Of a stretch of 64,000 bases of DNA, positions 41,970 to 50,300 are shown piece by piece. The position numbers and the translations under genes are program-made. Position 1 is the first letter of the stretch, and every line of letters starts with the position of its first letter. Below the pieces are notes generated by a model that searched no databases, was not told where the DNA came from, and saw nothing but the letters and a program-made list of their open reading frames with translations. The stretch is from Candidatus Methanomethylophilus alvi Mx1201 (GTDB lineage: Archaea > Thermoplasmatota > Thermoplasmata > Methanomassiliicoccales > Methanomethylophilaceae). The stretch spans positions 1,362,692 through 1,426,691 of the forward strand of contig NC_020913.1 of assembly GCF_000300255.2 (NCBI RefSeq), read 5' to 3'.

Positions 41970-42674
41970 TCACTCAGCCTCCTGTGCGGGAGCAGCGTCT
42001 GCCTCCTCTGCGGGGGCGGGGGCTGCCTGGGAGACTGCCTCTACACCGAAGAGATCGGGCAGCTTCTCAGCGGCCGCATCCTTTTCCAGGATGTTGATCT
42101 CTGCAGGCAGTTTGGCAGTGTTCTGCATGATCTCGACGGTGACTCCGATGACTCCCATCTTGAGCTTGGCGACCGCGAATCCGTGGTCGACGAAGTCGAG
42201 CTTGGGCTCACCGCAGTACTTTATGGAACCCTCTTTGAATTTCTCGGTCCTGTGCCTCTGTCCGCTCAGCTTACCGGCGACGATGATGTAGCATCCGCGT
42301 GCTCCGGCATCCATGACCCTTCTCAGGGTGGCGTGTCCTGCACGGCGGAAGTGCCATCCCCTCTCGAGGGAGAAGGCCAGCTTCTCTGCCATGATCTGTG
42401 CGTTGAGGGAGACGTCTCCGACCTCGTTGACCTCAATCTGGGGGTTCTCGAATCCGAAGCGCTCCTCGATTACGGTGGTCAGGTTCTTGATGGTCTGACC
42501 GCGGCGGCCGATGACGAGTCCGGGCCTCTCGGTGGCCAGGATGATGCGGGTCCCCATGGGGGTCCTCTGAACCTCGAGACCACCGAATCCTGCACGGGAG
42601 ACCTCTTTCATGAGGTACTCCTTGAGCAGGACCCTGCGGACGTTCTCGGCAACGAATTTCCTCTCTGATGCCAT
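41970..42674 (-). CDS. rps3: 30S ribosomal protein S3 (uS3)
   Basis: 234 residues. KH domain with GRRG loop (RPGLVIGRRGQTIKNLT) and the C-terminal domain RAGHATLRRVMDAGARGCYIIVAGKLSGQRHRTEKF. A Glu/Ala/Pro-rich tail of about 30 residues ends the protein. ATG 42674 follows GGAGG at suitable spacing; the upstream frame to 42683 starts with a weak codon. Confidence 0.95.
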   Translation of the reverse strand: MASERKFVAENVRRVLLKEYLMKEVSRAGFGGLEVQRTPMGTRIILATERPGLVIGRRGQTIKNLTTVIEERFGFENPQIEVNEVGDVSLNAQIMAEKLAFSLERGWHFRRAGHATLRRVMDAGARGCYIIVAGKLSGQRHRTEKFKEGSIKYCGEPKLDFVDHGFAVAKLKMGVIGVTVEIMQNTAKLPAEINILEKDAAAEKLPDLFGVEAVSQAAPAPAEEADAAPAQEAE

Positions 42675-42675
42675 T

Positions 42676-43131
42676 TCACTCAACCTCCGAGATGATGATC
42701 TCGATGTTCACGGTCTCCTGGTTCCACTGGGTGGCGCGACCCTGGGCCCTCGGCCTGTGGCCGGGGATGACCATGCCGCGGGAGATGGTGATGGTGGAGA
42801 TCGCCATGTTTGCGGAGTCCAGTCCCTTGTAGTCGGCGTTGGAGGCGGCGCTGTTGAGGGCAGCGAGGATGGCCTTGGACGCCTTTACGGGATATCTTCC
42901 AGGTCCGACACCCTGCTTGTGGGAGACACGCTTGTTGTATCTCTTCAGGGGGACGGGCACTTCTTTCGCGATGACGCCCTCGAGGGTCTTCTGGGCATCG
43001 GAGACCTTCATGCCCCTGATCAGTCCCGCGACCTCGCGGGCGAACTTGGGGGACACGGGCTGCTCCTTGCTCAGAGCCTTTGCGGAGGTGTCGGGGTCGG
43101 ATACGGTCGTGTAACCTTTGTTAGTAGCCAT
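42676..43131 (-). CDS. rpl22: 50S ribosomal protein L22 (uL22)
   Basis: 151 residues, lines the exit tunnel. SPKFAREVAGLIRGMKVSDAQKTLEGVIAKEVPVPLKRYNKRVSHK and GRATQWNQETVNIEIIISE are the archaeal L22/L17 signatures. Confidence 0.95.
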   Translation of the reverse strand: MATNKGYTTVSDPDTSAKALSKEQPVSPKFAREVAGLIRGMKVSDAQKTLEGVIAKEVPVPLKRYNKRVSHKQGVGPGRYPVKASKAILAALNSAASNADYKGLDSANMAISTITISRGMVIPGHRPRAQGRATQWNQETVNIEIIISEVE

Positions 43132-43142
43132 CTCTTAACACC

Positions 43143-43604
43143 TCACTTCAGCGGCATGAACTTGGAAGACCTGGTCGCACCGACTCCGGGTCCGGAGTGC
43201 TGCGGCGCCTTCCTGTTGATCGCGAACTCGCCGAGCATGCATCCGATCATCTCGGGCTTGATCTCGACGTCAACGAACTCGTGTCCGTTGTAGATGCTGA
43301 CAGTCTTTCCGACGAACTGGGGGATGATGGGCAGGTCCCTGCGGTGGGTCCTGACAGGTCCGTCTACCTCTCCCTTGAGTTTGTCGAAGACGAGCTGCTG
43401 CTCGTAGTTCAGGCCGCGGAGGTATGTCCTCCTCGCCCTGGACGGCAGGAGCTCGAGTACGTCTTCGAAGGGCATAGCCAGGAGCTGTTCCATGTTGTAT
43501 CCACGGAACATGAACTCCTTCTTTCTCCTCGCCTGGATCGCGGATGCCTTCTTCCTGGATTTTCTCCTAGAGGCCTTTGCGGATCCCATAATTTTCTTTG
43601 CCAT
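43143..43604 (-). CDS. rps19: 30S ribosomal protein S19 (uS19)
   Basis: 153 residues, archaeal/eukaryotic S15-like form. [37 protein letters not shown] and [40 protein letters not shown] are diagnostic. The first 30 residues are a basic Lys/Arg/Ser extension. ATG 43604 chosen; the frame to 43613 overlaps rpl2. Confidence 0.95.
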   Translation of the reverse strand: MAKKIMGSAKASRRKSRKKASAIQARRKKEFMFRGYNMEQLLAMPFEDVLELLPSRARRTYLRGLNYEQQLVFDKLKGEVDGPVRTHRRDLPIIPQFVGKTVSIYNGHEFVDVEIKPEMIGCMLGEFAINRKAPQHSGPGVGATRSSKFMPLK

Positions 43605-43609
43605 CGAGA

Positions 43610-44308
43610 TCACTTCCTCTTAACTTTCTTCTTGGGCGCAATGAATCCGGCCTTCTGTCCAGGAGGTGCGGTCCTGCCGTGGCAGTTCGGTCCTCCGACA
43701 TGCGGGTGGCTTCCTCCACCGTTCGGGTGGTCTACAGCGTTCATTGCAACTCCGCTGGTCTTCTTGTTGGCGACGGATCTGGACCTGAGGGTAAGGTAGT
43801 TCTTTCCTGCCTTTCCGAGAGGTTTGTCGATGCGTCCTCCTCCGGCGACGACTCCGATGACTGCGCGGCAGTTGGGGTCGAACTCCTTCAGCACACCGGA
43901 AGGCATGCTGAGGACGACGGATTTACCCCTGTTGACGACGAGTGCGGATGTTCCGGCGGTCTTGACGAACTTTCCTCCGTCTCCGGGCTGTCCCTCGATG
44001 TTGTGGACGAGGGTTCCCTCGGGAATGGAACCGAGTGCCAGAATGTTTCCGACCTCGATGTTCTTTCCGCCGATTTCGATCTTCTGTCCGACCCTGGTCC
44101 CCTCGACGGCGAGCTGGTAGCTCTTCTTGCCGTTGAAGTCGATGACTGCGAGAGGGCTGGTCCTTCCGGGAGCCTGGATGAGGTCCTTAATCGTTCCCTG
44201 GGCCTCCACATAGTGGGGGATCCTGACGTCGTCCACATGTCTGTGGGACGGGGAGCGGTAGTGGGAGCCTCCGCGGCCCCTTCTCTGCGGTATCAATCTT
44301 TTTCCCAT
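43610..44308 (-). CDS. rpl2: 50S ribosomal protein L2 (uL2)
   Basis: 232 residues, needed for subunit association and peptidyl transfer. [22 protein letters not shown] start and the catalytic-region [20 protein letters not shown] loop near the C terminus, with the conserved His. Confidence 0.96.
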   Translation of the reverse strand: MGKRLIPQRRGRGGSHYRSPSHRHVDDVRIPHYVEAQGTIKDLIQAPGRTSPLAVIDFNGKKSYQLAVEGTRVGQKIEIGGKNIEVGNILALGSIPEGTLVHNIEGQPGDGGKFVKTAGTSALVVNRGKSVVLSMPSGVLKEFDPNCRAVIGVVAGGGRIDKPLGKAGKNYLTLRSRSVANKKTSGVAMNAVDHPNGGGSHPHVGGPNCHGRTAPPGQKAGFIAPKKKVKRK

Positions 44309-44317
44309 TTTTTCACC

Positions 44318-44599
44318 TCAGAACACTCCGACCCTCATGCCGACGTCCTCTGCAGAGTATCCCTCTGCGAGCTGGATGATGGCGTGCTTGCCGTCCTTCT
44401 GGATTCTGGTCCAGACTTTCTCGACCTTGACCTCGAAGTACTCTTCGAAGGCGGTCTTGATGTCCTGCTTGTCTGCGTCCCTGTGAACAAGGAACTCGAT
44501 CTTGTTGCCGTCCTTGAACTTCTGCTTGGGAGTCCCGGCCATGAGGTTGAGGGACTTCTCGGTCACATACGGCTTGATGAGTATGTCGCTCTGCTTCAT
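44318..44599 (-). CDS. rpl23: 50S ribosomal protein L23 (uL23)
   Basis: 93 residues at the tunnel exit. ILIKPYVTEKSLNLM is the conserved start and EFLVHRDADKQDIKTAFEEYFEVKVEKV the core. ATG 44599 overlaps the rpl4 stop (ATGA). Confidence 0.95.
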   Translation of the reverse strand: MKQSDILIKPYVTEKSLNLMAGTPKQKFKDGNKIEFLVHRDADKQDIKTAFEEYFEVKVEKVWTRIQKDGKHAIIQLAEGYSAEDVGMRVGVF

Positions 44600-45372
44600 T
44601 CTGTCCACTCTCCGATCTTCTCGATAGCAGACTTGGTGTAGACAGTGAGCCTTCCTGCGTCTCCTCCGGGTGCGAGCAGGGAGGTGTTCAGGGTGCTGAT
44701 CTCCTCGACTTCGACTCCGGGCAGGTTGTGTGCTCCGTTGAAGACGGCGGCCTTCCTGTCTTTATCAGATATTACAATAAGAACAGATACAGGGGTCCTG
44801 TACTTCCTGTTCCTCATCTTTCCCCTTCCGGCGCGGATCTTGGTTCCGTCCTTTGCGCGGTCTACATCGTATCCGATTCCGATCGCGTCGAACATTGCCA
44901 TGACCTCGGAGGCGGTCTTGACGTCGTTGAGAGCGTCATCGACCACGATGGGGAATGTTACCTTGTCATCGAACTTGTGTCCGCGAGCCTTCACGGTCTC
45001 TGCGCATGCGGTTGCTGCGAGTGCCGACAGGCGTGCGAGCTTGAGCTCTTTCTTGTTGACTTTCTGTGCCCAGATCTTCTCGACCTTCGGGGGGTGTGCC
45101 CTGCGTCCGGAGATGTTGTTAGGCGACTGGGTTGCCCTCCTTCCGTCTGCGAGCCTCTGAACACGTGCGACTCCGCGTCCCTTTCCCCAGGTGCTGACAG
45201 AGTGCCTCATTCCGGACATCTTGTTGGGTCCGTAAGGCTGCCTCGAGTTAGCTGCTGCGGCAAGGATCGCTTTCTTGATGAGGTCGGGCCTGTACTCGGT
45301 TGCGAATGCTGCGGGCACGTCGATGGTCCCTGCGACCTCTCCCTTCACGGAATAAACGTTGGTTGTGGCCAT
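44596..45372 (-). CDS. rpl4: 50S ribosomal protein L4 (uL4)
   Basis: 258 residues, archaeal/eukaryotic L4 with the tunnel loop (RHSVSTWGKGRGVARVQRLADGRRATQSPNNISGRRAHPPKVEKIW). In bacteria L4 autoregulates the S10 operon; no such role is known here, although the operon has a long leader. Confidence 0.95.
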   Translation of the reverse strand: MATTNVYSVKGEVAGTIDVPAAFATEYRPDLIKKAILAAAANSRQPYGPNKMSGMRHSVSTWGKGRGVARVQRLADGRRATQSPNNISGRRAHPPKVEKIWAQKVNKKELKLARLSALAATACAETVKARGHKFDDKVTFPIVVDDALNDVKTASEVMAMFDAIGIGYDVDRAKDGTKIRAGRGKMRNRKYRTPVSVLIVISDKDRKAAVFNGAHNLPGVEVEEISTLNTSLLAPGGDAGRLTVYTKSAIEKIGEWTE

Positions 45373-45377
45373 TCAAA

Positions 45378-46379
45378 TCACGCTCCCTGCTGAGACTGGG
45401 TCGAGACATAGGTGATCTCGGCTGCGCTGGTGTCTGCCTTGGCGGGAATGCGGGCTGCGTCCCTGAATCTGATGAGCCTCTTGGTAGGTCCGGGAACGGA
45501 TCCGTGTACGAGCACGTAGGTGTTCCTGATCTCTCCGTAGTTGAGGAATCCTCCCTTGGGGTTGACTTCCTTTCCGTCGGCTCCGACCTTCATGATCTTC
45601 TTGTTGAGCTCGGTCCTCTGGTGGTATCCCATCTGACCGGCCTGGGGGACGGTGCTCCTCACGTATCCGGGCCTCTTAGGTCCGAGGTTGGCGATTCCAC
45701 GGCGGTGCTTGCTGTTCTTGTGGGAAAGCAGCTTGACACCCCACCTCTTGGTGACTCCCTGGAATCCCTTTCCGGTGGTGATGGCGATGACGTCGACGAG
45801 TGCTCCCTCGGGTGCGAAGTCGGTGATGGTGACCTCTTTGCCGAGGATGCCCTTGGCGTACTCGATCCTCTCTTTCACGTTTCCACCGCCGATCCTGAGC
45901 TCCATGAGGTCGGGGACCTTCTTGGGAACTCCGGAGACCAGCTTGGGCTGGGTGTATGCGAGGACACGGACGTCCTCGACATCCATGTTGTCGAACTTTC
46001 CGAAGTCGGGCTCTCCCCTCTTCGGGACGTTGACCCTTCTCTTGAGGAGGGGGTCCACATCTGCGTCTGCCGCCCATACCTCGCCGGCGGTCTTGAGTCC
46101 GAGAATGGTGTTCTCGTAGAACCTGACGGCCGCGATCTTCATGGGCGGGACCTCGATGACTGTCACAGGCACCTGTACTTCCATTCCGGAGGTGGTGCTC
46201 TTTGCTCTCTTGTCGACTACGAACGCGTGGGTCATTCCTGCCTTGTATCCGGCGAATCCCTGGATCTTAGGGGCTCCGCTGATCTCGGGCCAGGAGTCTA
46301 GCCTGGGCGTCTGCGACTTTGCTCTCTTCCTAGGGCCGTATGCCCTGGAACCCTTTGTTGGGCGTCTTGTTTGCGGCAT
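45378..46379 (-). CDS. rpl3: 50S ribosomal protein L3 (uL3)
   Basis: 333 residues, archaeal form. FAGYKAGMTHAFVVDK near residue 40, GEVWAADADVDP, GKGFQGVTKRWGVKLLSHKNSKHRRGIANLGPKRPGYVRSTVPQAGQMGYHQRTELN with the W-finger region. First gene of the long ribosomal operon; its ATG is preceded by roughly 175 bases of probable transcribed leader. Confidence 0.96.
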   Translation of the reverse strand: MPQTRRPTKGSRAYGPRKRAKSQTPRLDSWPEISGAPKIQGFAGYKAGMTHAFVVDKRAKSTTSGMEVQVPVTVIEVPPMKIAAVRFYENTILGLKTAGEVWAADADVDPLLKRRVNVPKRGEPDFGKFDNMDVEDVRVLAYTQPKLVSGVPKKVPDLMELRIGGGNVKERIEYAKGILGKEVTITDFAPEGALVDVIAITTGKGFQGVTKRWGVKLLSHKNSKHRRGIANLGPKRPGYVRSTVPQAGQMGYHQRTELNKKIMKVGADGKEVNPKGGFLNYGEIRNTYVLVHGSVPGPTKRLIRFRDAARIPAKADTSAAEITYVSTQSQQGA

Positions 46380-46556
46380 ATTTTACACATACCTGCGAGG
46401 GTCTCTTCGCTAACCTCGCGCTTATTCAGACGAACGCCTTCATGAACTGACCGTGACGCCGTATCCATCTCGAAAACGTCGTTCTCGACATGAGTTGAAC
46501 GTGGGGTGCGTCTGCATTGCCCGATGCGTCTGGTCAGACATAGAGTATGTCCAATC
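46380..46556 (-). promoter_or_regulatory. Long structured 5' leader of the ribosomal operon
   Basis: From the TATA at about 46577-46588 the transcript should begin near 46556, leaving about 177 untranslated bases before rpl3, unusually long for this genome. Inverted repeats inside it: GACATA-GAG-TATGTC (46537-46551), GCAT-N6-ATGC (46514-46527), a CGAAAACG/CGTTCTCG arm pair with one mismatch (46471-46487) and GCGAGG-N13-CCTCGC (46395-46419), the last just before the start codon. No open frame fits. A regulatory RNA element for ribosomal protein synthesis is a reasonable inference. Confidence 0.45.
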
Positions 46557-46576
46557 TAGGGGTGTGTATACCCACC

Positions 46577-46588
46577 TTATATAAAAAG
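46577..46588 (-). promoter_or_regulatory. TATA box of the ribosomal operon
   Basis: CTTTTTATATAA on the minus strand, the best box A match upstream of rpl3. Confidence 0.55.
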
Positions 46589-46626
46589 CTGCGCCTATAT
46601 TTTTTATTATAATATATTAGGCGCAG
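46589..46626. repeat. Inverted repeat CTGCGCCTA-N20-TAGGCGCAG
   Basis: Perfect 9-bp arms (46589-46597 and 46618-46626) flank an AT-only core. It abuts the TATA box of the ribosomal operon on the upstream side and lies 32 bases after the DUF5611 gene. It could be a transcription-factor site or the DUF5611 terminator stem. Confidence 0.45.
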
Positions 46627-46657
46627 AAGGGGTTTTCCGAGAGGGTTTTCGGAGGGC

Positions 46658-47002
46658 TCAGAGTTCGCCCTTCTTGGCCTTCTGCTGGGCCCTCTTCATA
46701 CGGGCCTTGGCATCGAAACCGGTGGCCTTCTCGAGGAACTCGTTGAGCTTCCTCTTCGAGTTGAGGATCTCCTCGTCGCTGAGGGCCTTGGTATCATCCA
46801 CGTTGGTAGTGGCCACGTCGAGGACGGTCTTTGACACGATCTTGGCCTCGATCCTCGCCATCGCACCGTAGGAGGATACGAGCAGTTCCCCTTCCTCCTT
46901 CACGGAACCGAAGACCTCCTCCATTAAGGTCTTGAGGTTTCCGCCGTCGATCTTGCTGAACCATCCTTTCTTGATGTCGAAGTGCGTCATTGCATCTGCC
47001 AT
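46658..47002 (-). CDS. DUF5611-like protein
   Basis: 114 residues, soluble, mixed alpha/beta: MADAMTHFDIKKGWFSKIDGGNLKTLMEEVFGSVKEEGELLVSSYGAMARIEAKI resembles the DUF5611 family of Thermoplasmata. A basic C-terminal helix (DAKARMKRAQQKAKKGEL) could bind nucleic acid. Starts four bases after the RaSEA stop with AGGTGA as ribosome binding site, so it is cotranscribed with a tRNA-modification gene. Function unknown. Confidence 0.68.
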   Translation of the reverse strand: MADAMTHFDIKKGWFSKIDGGNLKTLMEEVFGSVKEEGELLVSSYGAMARIEAKIVSKTVLDVATTNVDDTKALSDEEILNSKRKLNEFLEKATGFDAKARMKRAQQKAKKGEL

Positions 47003-47006
47003 TGTC

Positions 47007-48002
47007 TCACCTAATCATCAGGTCGCTGCCGAACGCGCGTCCAAGGTCGTCCGCCGTCCCCAGGAGCCTTTCCGACTGCATGTAACGCTCCCAGGTAGAT
47101 TTACATTCGCATTGGACCTCCAGGTCCTTCGGGTCCTGCGTGAACGAGAACCTCTCTATCGCCGCAAGTGCGTCGTGATCGCACTTCCCGCAGTTGTGGA
47201 CCCCTCTCTGGGAACCTCCCCCGGAAGGGGAGGACATTATCCTGGAATTCACTGTGCCAGATAGACGTTTCATAACCTCTATCAGCGACCATATCCACGG
47301 CGATCTGAACTCCCCTCTCTTCCACAGCCTCTCGACCACGGTGGCATGCTGGACGTTCAAGGGGTTGATCGATATCTCGTCGGAGAACGGGTCCGCAAAA
47401 CGGGCGGACTCCACGGCACCGTCTATGGCCCGGGATTCCGTCAGATACGGCGGCTTCAGAAGAAGATAGGTCCTCACCCCTATGCCGCCGTCCTTGAGGA
47501 GCTCGCCTGCGGCCTTGCTTTGGGCGGCGGTGAACCCCTTGTTAATGCATGTGCGGAGGACCTCTTCGTCGGAGGACTCCATCCCTAGCGCCACGGTCAA
47601 TGTGCCAGGTAGAGTACTCACCAGGTTGCTGGTAAGGAACTCGGGTCTGCTTTCCACGAGTATCCTCTTGCATCCGGAATATTCGCTGAATATCCTTTCC
47701 CTGATGCTCTCCGGTATCTCGTTGGTGTCGAAGAAACTCCCCGAGGTGTAGATCTTCACGAACGGCTCCCCCTTGTATTTGGAAAGTGCCAGATCTATCT
47801 GTTTGTTGAGGTCCTCCTCCGTCACGCCCGTCAGGGACGCCGACCTGTAACCGCACATGGTACATCCGCCGTTCCCGGCCTTGGCCCAGCAACACCCGTT
47901 GGTGCGCATGATCAGGACCTGGGCATCGACGGTCTCTCCGCCTGCCATATCCTTCTCTTTCCACGAGGCCTCGAGCTCGTAGGGAAGTCTCTCTCTGTTC
48001 AT
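47007..48002 (-). CDS. Archaeosine synthesis radical SAM enzyme RaSEA
   Basis: 331 residues. With ArcS, RaSEA converts preQ0-lysine adducts in tRNA (position 15) into archaeosine. Radical SAM cluster cysteines are C38, C47 and C50 in NGCCWAKAGNGGCTMCGYRSAS. The substrate region has VKIYTSGSFFDTNEIP, ESRPEFLT and EISINPLNVQHATVVERLW. A C-terminal CGKCDHDA-plus-CEC cluster probably binds zinc. ATG 48002 fits a TATA near 48031. tgtA and arcS are not in the window. Confidence 0.9.
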   Translation of the reverse strand: MNRERLPYELEASWKEKDMAGGETVDAQVLIMRTNGCCWAKAGNGGCTMCGYRSASLTGVTEEDLNKQIDLALSKYKGEPFVKIYTSGSFFDTNEIPESIRERIFSEYSGCKRILVESRPEFLTSNLVSTLPGTLTVALGMESSDEEVLRTCINKGFTAAQSKAAGELLKDGGIGVRTYLLLKPPYLTESRAIDGAVESARFADPFSDEISINPLNVQHATVVERLWKRGEFRSPWIWSLIEVMKRLSGTVNSRIMSSPSGGGSQRGVHNCGKCDHDALAAIERFSFTQDPKDLEVQCECKSTWERYMQSERLLGTADDLGRAFGSDLMIR

Positions 48003-48110
48003 CGGACACCCCACAGCGTCCCTCTAAATAATGGTTGGTTCAGCCTCGCGCGTGCGCGGGGCAAGATTAATTAAACATGCCCATATGATGCTTAAATCAA
48101 GGTAAGCCAC

Positions 48111-49481
48111 ATGGCAAGAAAAATCATCGTCATCGGATCGGGTGCGGCAGGCATGTCTGCCGCATCTAGCGCTAGAAATGCAGATCCCGAGGCAGAGATC
48201 ACAGTTTTCACAGAGGATACCGACGTAGCATACTCCCCCTGCATGATTCCCTGGGTCCTCGAGGGCAAGTCCGACTGGGACGGCATGATCATGCACACAC
48301 CCGAATGGTATGCGAAGGAAAGGAACATCAAGATCCTAACGCAGACCAAAGTGGAACACGCCGTCAACGACAGGGCGAAGGACGGTACCGTGACCAAGAA
48401 CATCGTCGCAGGAGGTAAGACCTACGAGTACGACTCCCTCATCCTGGCCACCGGAGGAAAGGTGTTCATCCCCCCGATAGAGGGGACCGACCTCCCCGGA
48501 GTGTTCGTGGTCAGGACCGTCAACGACGGAAAGGCCATCGAGAGCTATCTGAAGAAATCCGACAAGGTCGTAATCGCCGGAGCGGGCGTCATAGGTCTCG
48601 AACTCGCCCTGTCCCTCGTCAACATAGGAAAGGATGTGACGGTCATCGAGATGATGGACCAGGTCATACCCAGGATCGCCGACAAGGACATGGCCGACCC
48701 CATGCAGGCATACTTGGAATCCAAAGGCGTCAAATTCGTCATGAAGGCCCCCGTACAGGCCGTGAAAGGAAACGGAAAGGTCGAGAGCGTGGAGTCCCTG
48801 GGCAAGTCCTATCCTTGCGACATGGTCATCTTCGCGACCGGGGTGCGCGCCAACACGGACATAGCCAAAGAGTTGGGCCTGGACATAGGACAGCTCGGAG
48901 CCCTGGCGGTCGCACCCACCCTCCAGTGCTACAGGAAGGGGAGGCTCTGCCCCGACATCTTCGCCTGCGGAGACGTCATACAGTGCCAGTCTGCAGTATA
49001 CAGCGGACCTACCATGAGCCAGCTGGGTTCATCTGCGGTCAAGGAGGGCAGGGTCGCAGGAGCGAATGCGGCAGGACAGAAGAGCCAGTTCGGCCCGGTC
49101 ATGTCCCCCTGGGTCTCCGTGATAGGCGACAAACAGATCGCCGGGACCGGCATGTCCCTCGGACTTGCATCCTGGTACGGAGTATCCACCGTGACCGGCA
49201 AGGCTGCCGGACTCACACGTGCCAGATATTATCCTGGGGCCAAGGAGATGACGGTAAAGGTCATCGGAGACAAGAATACCCACAGGATAATAGGCGCTCA
49301 GATCATCGCAGGGGAGGACGCCACCGGACGCATAGACTGGATGACCGCGGCCATAGCCTCCGGCGCCACCGCGGAACAGTTCCTCGTCGATGCTGAGAAC
49401 GCATACTGCCCCCCGACCTCCCAGGTCAGGGACGTGGTGATCTCCGCCGTCGAGGACCTTGCCAAGAACCTCAAGCAGTGA
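48111..49481 (+). CDS. FAD-dependent pyridine nucleotide-disulfide oxidoreductase, CoA-disulfide-reductase-like
   Basis: 456 residues. FAD-binding GSGAAG at 9-14; a single redox cysteine C44 in the SPCMIPW motif characteristic of CoA-disulfide reductase/NADH oxidase (not the CxxxxC of glutathione reductase); NAD(P)-binding GAGVIGLELALSL in the middle; a dimerisation domain at the C-terminal end. Likely reduces CoA disulfide, polysulfide or O2 and helps redox or oxygen defence. Six bases before the CDIN1-like gene, so an operon. Confidence 0.9.
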   Translation: MARKIIVIGSGAAGMSAASSARNADPEAEITVFTEDTDVAYSPCMIPWVLEGKSDWDGMIMHTPEWYAKERNIKILTQTKVEHAVNDRAKDGTVTKNIVAGGKTYEYDSLILATGGKVFIPPIEGTDLPGVFVVRTVNDGKAIESYLKKSDKVVIAGAGVIGLELALSLVNIGKDVTVIEMMDQVIPRIADKDMADPMQAYLESKGVKFVMKAPVQAVKGNGKVESVESLGKSYPCDMVIFATGVRANTDIAKELGLDIGQLGALAVAPTLQCYRKGRLCPDIFACGDVIQCQSAVYSGPTMSQLGSSAVKEGRVAGANAAGQKSQFGPVMSPWVSVIGDKQIAGTGMSLGLASWYGVSTVTGKAAGLTRARYYPGAKEMTVKVIGDKNTHRIIGAQIIAGEDATGRIDWMTAAIASGATAEQFLVDAENAYCPPTSQVRDVVISAVEDLAKNLKQ

Positions 49482-49487
49482 TGCCCG

Positions 49488-50261
49488 ATGGAATACGGCG
49501 AGTATAAGAGGCTCTACGACGGGCTCAACGGGATCGACGACATCCAGCGTTTCATAGACGAAGGATACGACAGACGCCTTCTGGAGACCCTGTACACCCA
49601 GAAAGTGAACAGGATGGTCAAGAAAAGGTTCCATGCCGTGAAATCCAAAGCCCCGCAGATGCTCAAGGCCTGGAAGAAGGGAGAGACGATCTGCCAGATC
49701 GCCGACCGCTACAACTTCCCGCCGATTCTCGTCGCCATGATGATATTCCAACAGGACGGATGCGGAAGAAAGGTATTCTGGGAGTATGTCCGCGACCCGG
49801 ACCTTCTGGACAGTCCGGAGACCGCCGCCGAACTTCGCGAGGCGACGGAGAAGGACATAGCATACTCGCCCGACGCCAACGAAAGGAACAAGGAGAGAGG
49901 ACAATGGGGCGAGGGTCTCCTCTGGAAATGGCTCGACGACCAAGGGATATCCTACCAGACCGAGGCCGACGAACGCGAGGACGAAGCACATCAGGGGAAG
50001 ACCCCCGACTGTCTCCTCGACGAACCGATGATGTTCGAAGGGAAGGAGATCCACTGGATAGAGAGCAAGGCGTCGTTCGGCGATGCCGTGGAGTTCAAGT
50101 TCAACTCCAAGAAACAGTTGATCCCCTACACGGAACTCTTCGGTCAGGGGATCGTAGTCTATTGGACCGGACATCTGGACGGGATGGAATGCCCTCCCGG
50201 CATCATCCTGGAGGATATCAGGATCCTCGAAAAGAAACTCGAAAGATCGGACGACGACTGA
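49488..50261 (+). CDS. CDIN1 (C15orf41)/TPD-motif nuclease family protein
   Basis: 257 residues. The C-terminal half carries the PD-(D/E)XK-type nuclease motif of the TPD family: KTPDCLLDEP, then HWIESKASFGD, and GQGIVVYWTG. Human CDIN1 (the protein mutated in congenital dyserythropoietic anaemia I) has the same KTPD, HWIESKASFGD and VIYW blocks. The N-terminal half is helical with a helix-turn-helix look (WKKGETICQIADRYNFPPILVAMMIF). Archaeal function unknown. Cotranscribed with the flavoprotein. Confidence 0.87.
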   Translation: MEYGEYKRLYDGLNGIDDIQRFIDEGYDRRLLETLYTQKVNRMVKKRFHAVKSKAPQMLKAWKKGETICQIADRYNFPPILVAMMIFQQDGCGRKVFWEYVRDPDLLDSPETAAELREATEKDIAYSPDANERNKERGQWGEGLLWKWLDDQGISYQTEADEREDEAHQGKTPDCLLDEPMMFEGKEIHWIESKASFGDAVEFKFNSKKQLIPYTELFGQGIVVYWTGHLDGMECPPGIILEDIRILEKKLERSDDD

Positions 50262-50300
50262 GGGGAGGTCCCCCCCCCTCGGCCGCCGCCTTAAAATGTT

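Noticed and set aside
46380..46560. RNase P RNA or SRP RNA in the rpl3 leader
   Set aside because: Too short and lacking the conserved core motifs of either RNA.
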